64,000 nucleotides of DNA. Source: Plectrocnemia conspersa. Its lineage: Eukaryota > Arthropoda > Insecta > Trichoptera > Polycentropodidae. Location: contig VTFK01000661.1 in the NCBI GenBank assembly GCA_009617715.1, positions 27,813 to 91,812 of the forward strand, read 5' to 3'. The notes beneath the pieces were generated by a model. It saw only the letters and a list, made by a program, of their open reading frames with translations. It searched no databases and was not told the DNA's origin. Of this stretch, positions 62,641 to 64,000 are shown in pieces; the first letter of the stretch is position 1; every line of letters starts with the position of its first letter. A program made the position numbers and the translations under genes.

Positions 62641-64000
62641 TGCTCGTCAAAGGTTAACTGTCGTCAAACATAATTCATTACCTTTATTATTTATTATAAA
62701 TACTATTGTATCGCAATAGTAGAAAGCTTAAAACCATGAATTCAAATTGAGGTTTCTGTCTGTGAATATTTTGATGTCTTGCTATCCGGAAATTTTAATC
62801 TCAAGTTCTGAGTATTTTATATTTTAATTCAAAATATTTATCAATCGTCGGTCGAAGTATTGTTAACAAAAGCAGGTATTGAAAAAATTCTTTCTCCCAA
62901 TATTTTGCTAGTAAAAGACCATCCGACACGCATCCATCTATCAATGGTAGTTACAAATAATATTTATTTTGAACCTCAGCAACATCATTCAAAAGCTTGT
63001 CAATAATAAAACAATTTTAACTTGTAGATGATTTCAATTCAGTGTCATTCACAATCAGTATTCAGTTTTTTTTTACTTGATCATGTGAGTAGTGCTATAG
63101 TGGGGTAGAAATGACAGTACTTAAAAGTCTTCGCTGGCGTATCGAGTTGGATTATTGTCGGCTGTGATTTTGATATAGTAGCTGGAATTGTCGTGATGTG
63201 TTCTCGTGGTGCTTTCATGACGATCCGCTGATGTATCTCGGAATCATTGCGCTATTGCATCTTCTTTCTGTGAGATGTATCACATCTTTTAAAATGTTGG
63301 TTTGAGACAGCTCTGGCGATTCACAGATGAAGATGTTTGCGAGACAATTACATCGCTTTTTAGAGACACCTCCGAAATATGTTTACGTCTAAAAACAACG
63401 GTCCAGATAGCCTCTCAGTCGATCGGTAAACAATAGTATAGATGTATTATTTAGCGCGCGTCCTTTACAAACAAAGAATAGATTTTTCAGTGGTACTTAT
63501 GGCTGATTAACGTCTTAGGATGGATGTTCATTAGGTGGTTCGTGCAATATTTACAATTATTAACGCAATTATTTTACATTTTTGAGAATATCTGGTGTCC
63601 CACTTTCGAGACGAATTGATCTCTCTTTCGTTTGTTACAAATGGTCGTTAGAATGTCCTCTAAATTATAACAAATTGTGCAGGTGTTTGAAACCTCCACA
63701 AATACATAAAAAAATATATTAAGGGTAGTAACATTCTATTCACTATAATGCGTGAATGTATGCAGATAGTAATGAATGAATATTTTATATAGTTTATAAA
63801 TTGGTCTGAATTTCGTATTATTAAGGATTCGACGTTTTCTTTTTTCCCTTTTCCATAACGTCCAGTGGAACCAATTAATTTTAATGTTTTGTCGATATTT
63901 TTGAAAACCTATGATATGTTCTTTTCGTCAGCTAATTTCTCAGCTTTTACACAAATAAGTACCGTAATGCATTCCATTGCAAAAAATAACAACATACATA

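Larger units (their letters stand above)
58588..64000. other. Gene-free right end of the window
   Basis: 5.4 kb of AT-rich DNA. Apart from a tRNA-like SINE head (60312-60373) and a GC-rich patch (about 62190-62640), I see no structure. Open frames are short and unlike any family I know. It may be a large intron or intergenic DNA of a gene beyond the window. Confidence 0.5.

Overview
The window is strongly AT-rich animal nuclear DNA with GT-AG introns, short coding exons and dense DNA-transposon remnants. The proteins read best as insect orthologues, but I cannot name the order or species. No virus, plasmid, CRISPR array or prokaryotic operon is visible.

Layout. At 18-1450 (+) lie the last four exons of a DCAF12-like WD40 gene. 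At 1451-6780 there is no gene, but two TTAA-flanked piggyBac-type MITEs. At 6781-9358 (-) are TBCA and, 105 bp after its stop codon, PDCD7 (U11/U12 59K protein). At 9.8-11.3 kb are mariner-like relics and a repeated palindrome. PIGV (12161-13772, +) is a single open exon broken by two apparent 1-bp frameshifts. A degenerate hAT element fills 14361-16539. MBD2/3 (17398-18879, -) and AKAP17A (19215-25609, +) are divergent, with start codons 335 bp apart. AKAP17A intron 1 holds transposons nested inside one another. GPKOW (25847-29079, -) converges on AKAP17A with 237 bp between stop codons. RALGAPB (31297-41249, -) has about 26 exons. The mitoribosomal gene mS38/AURKAIP1 (42712-43685, +) follows. 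From 43.7 kb to the end I see no host gene: hAT debris, then a directly repeated 5.5-6.1 kb block (46523-52660 and 53133-58587), a tRNA-like SINE head, and a GC-rich patch near 62.2-62.6 kb.

How the genes relate. They are housekeeping genes and not a pathway, although three encode splicing-related proteins (PDCD7, AKAP17A, GPKOW) and two of those are convergent neighbours. MBD2/3 is a NuRD component, RALGAPB the regulatory subunit of the Ral GAP complex, PIGV a GPI-anchor mannosyltransferase, TBCA a beta-tubulin chaperone, and DCAF12 a CRL4 substrate receptor.

Most notable: (1) the direct duplication of a long block of unknown identity that already carried a hAT copy, after which one copy lost about 0.69 kb; (2) the nested transposons in AKAP17A intron 1; (3) four apparent 1-bp frameshifts in PIGV and AKAP17A, plus run-length differences between the duplicated blocks, which together suggest residual consensus indels in the assembly. 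I found no convincing new biological system; the duplicated block is the closest to something undescribed.
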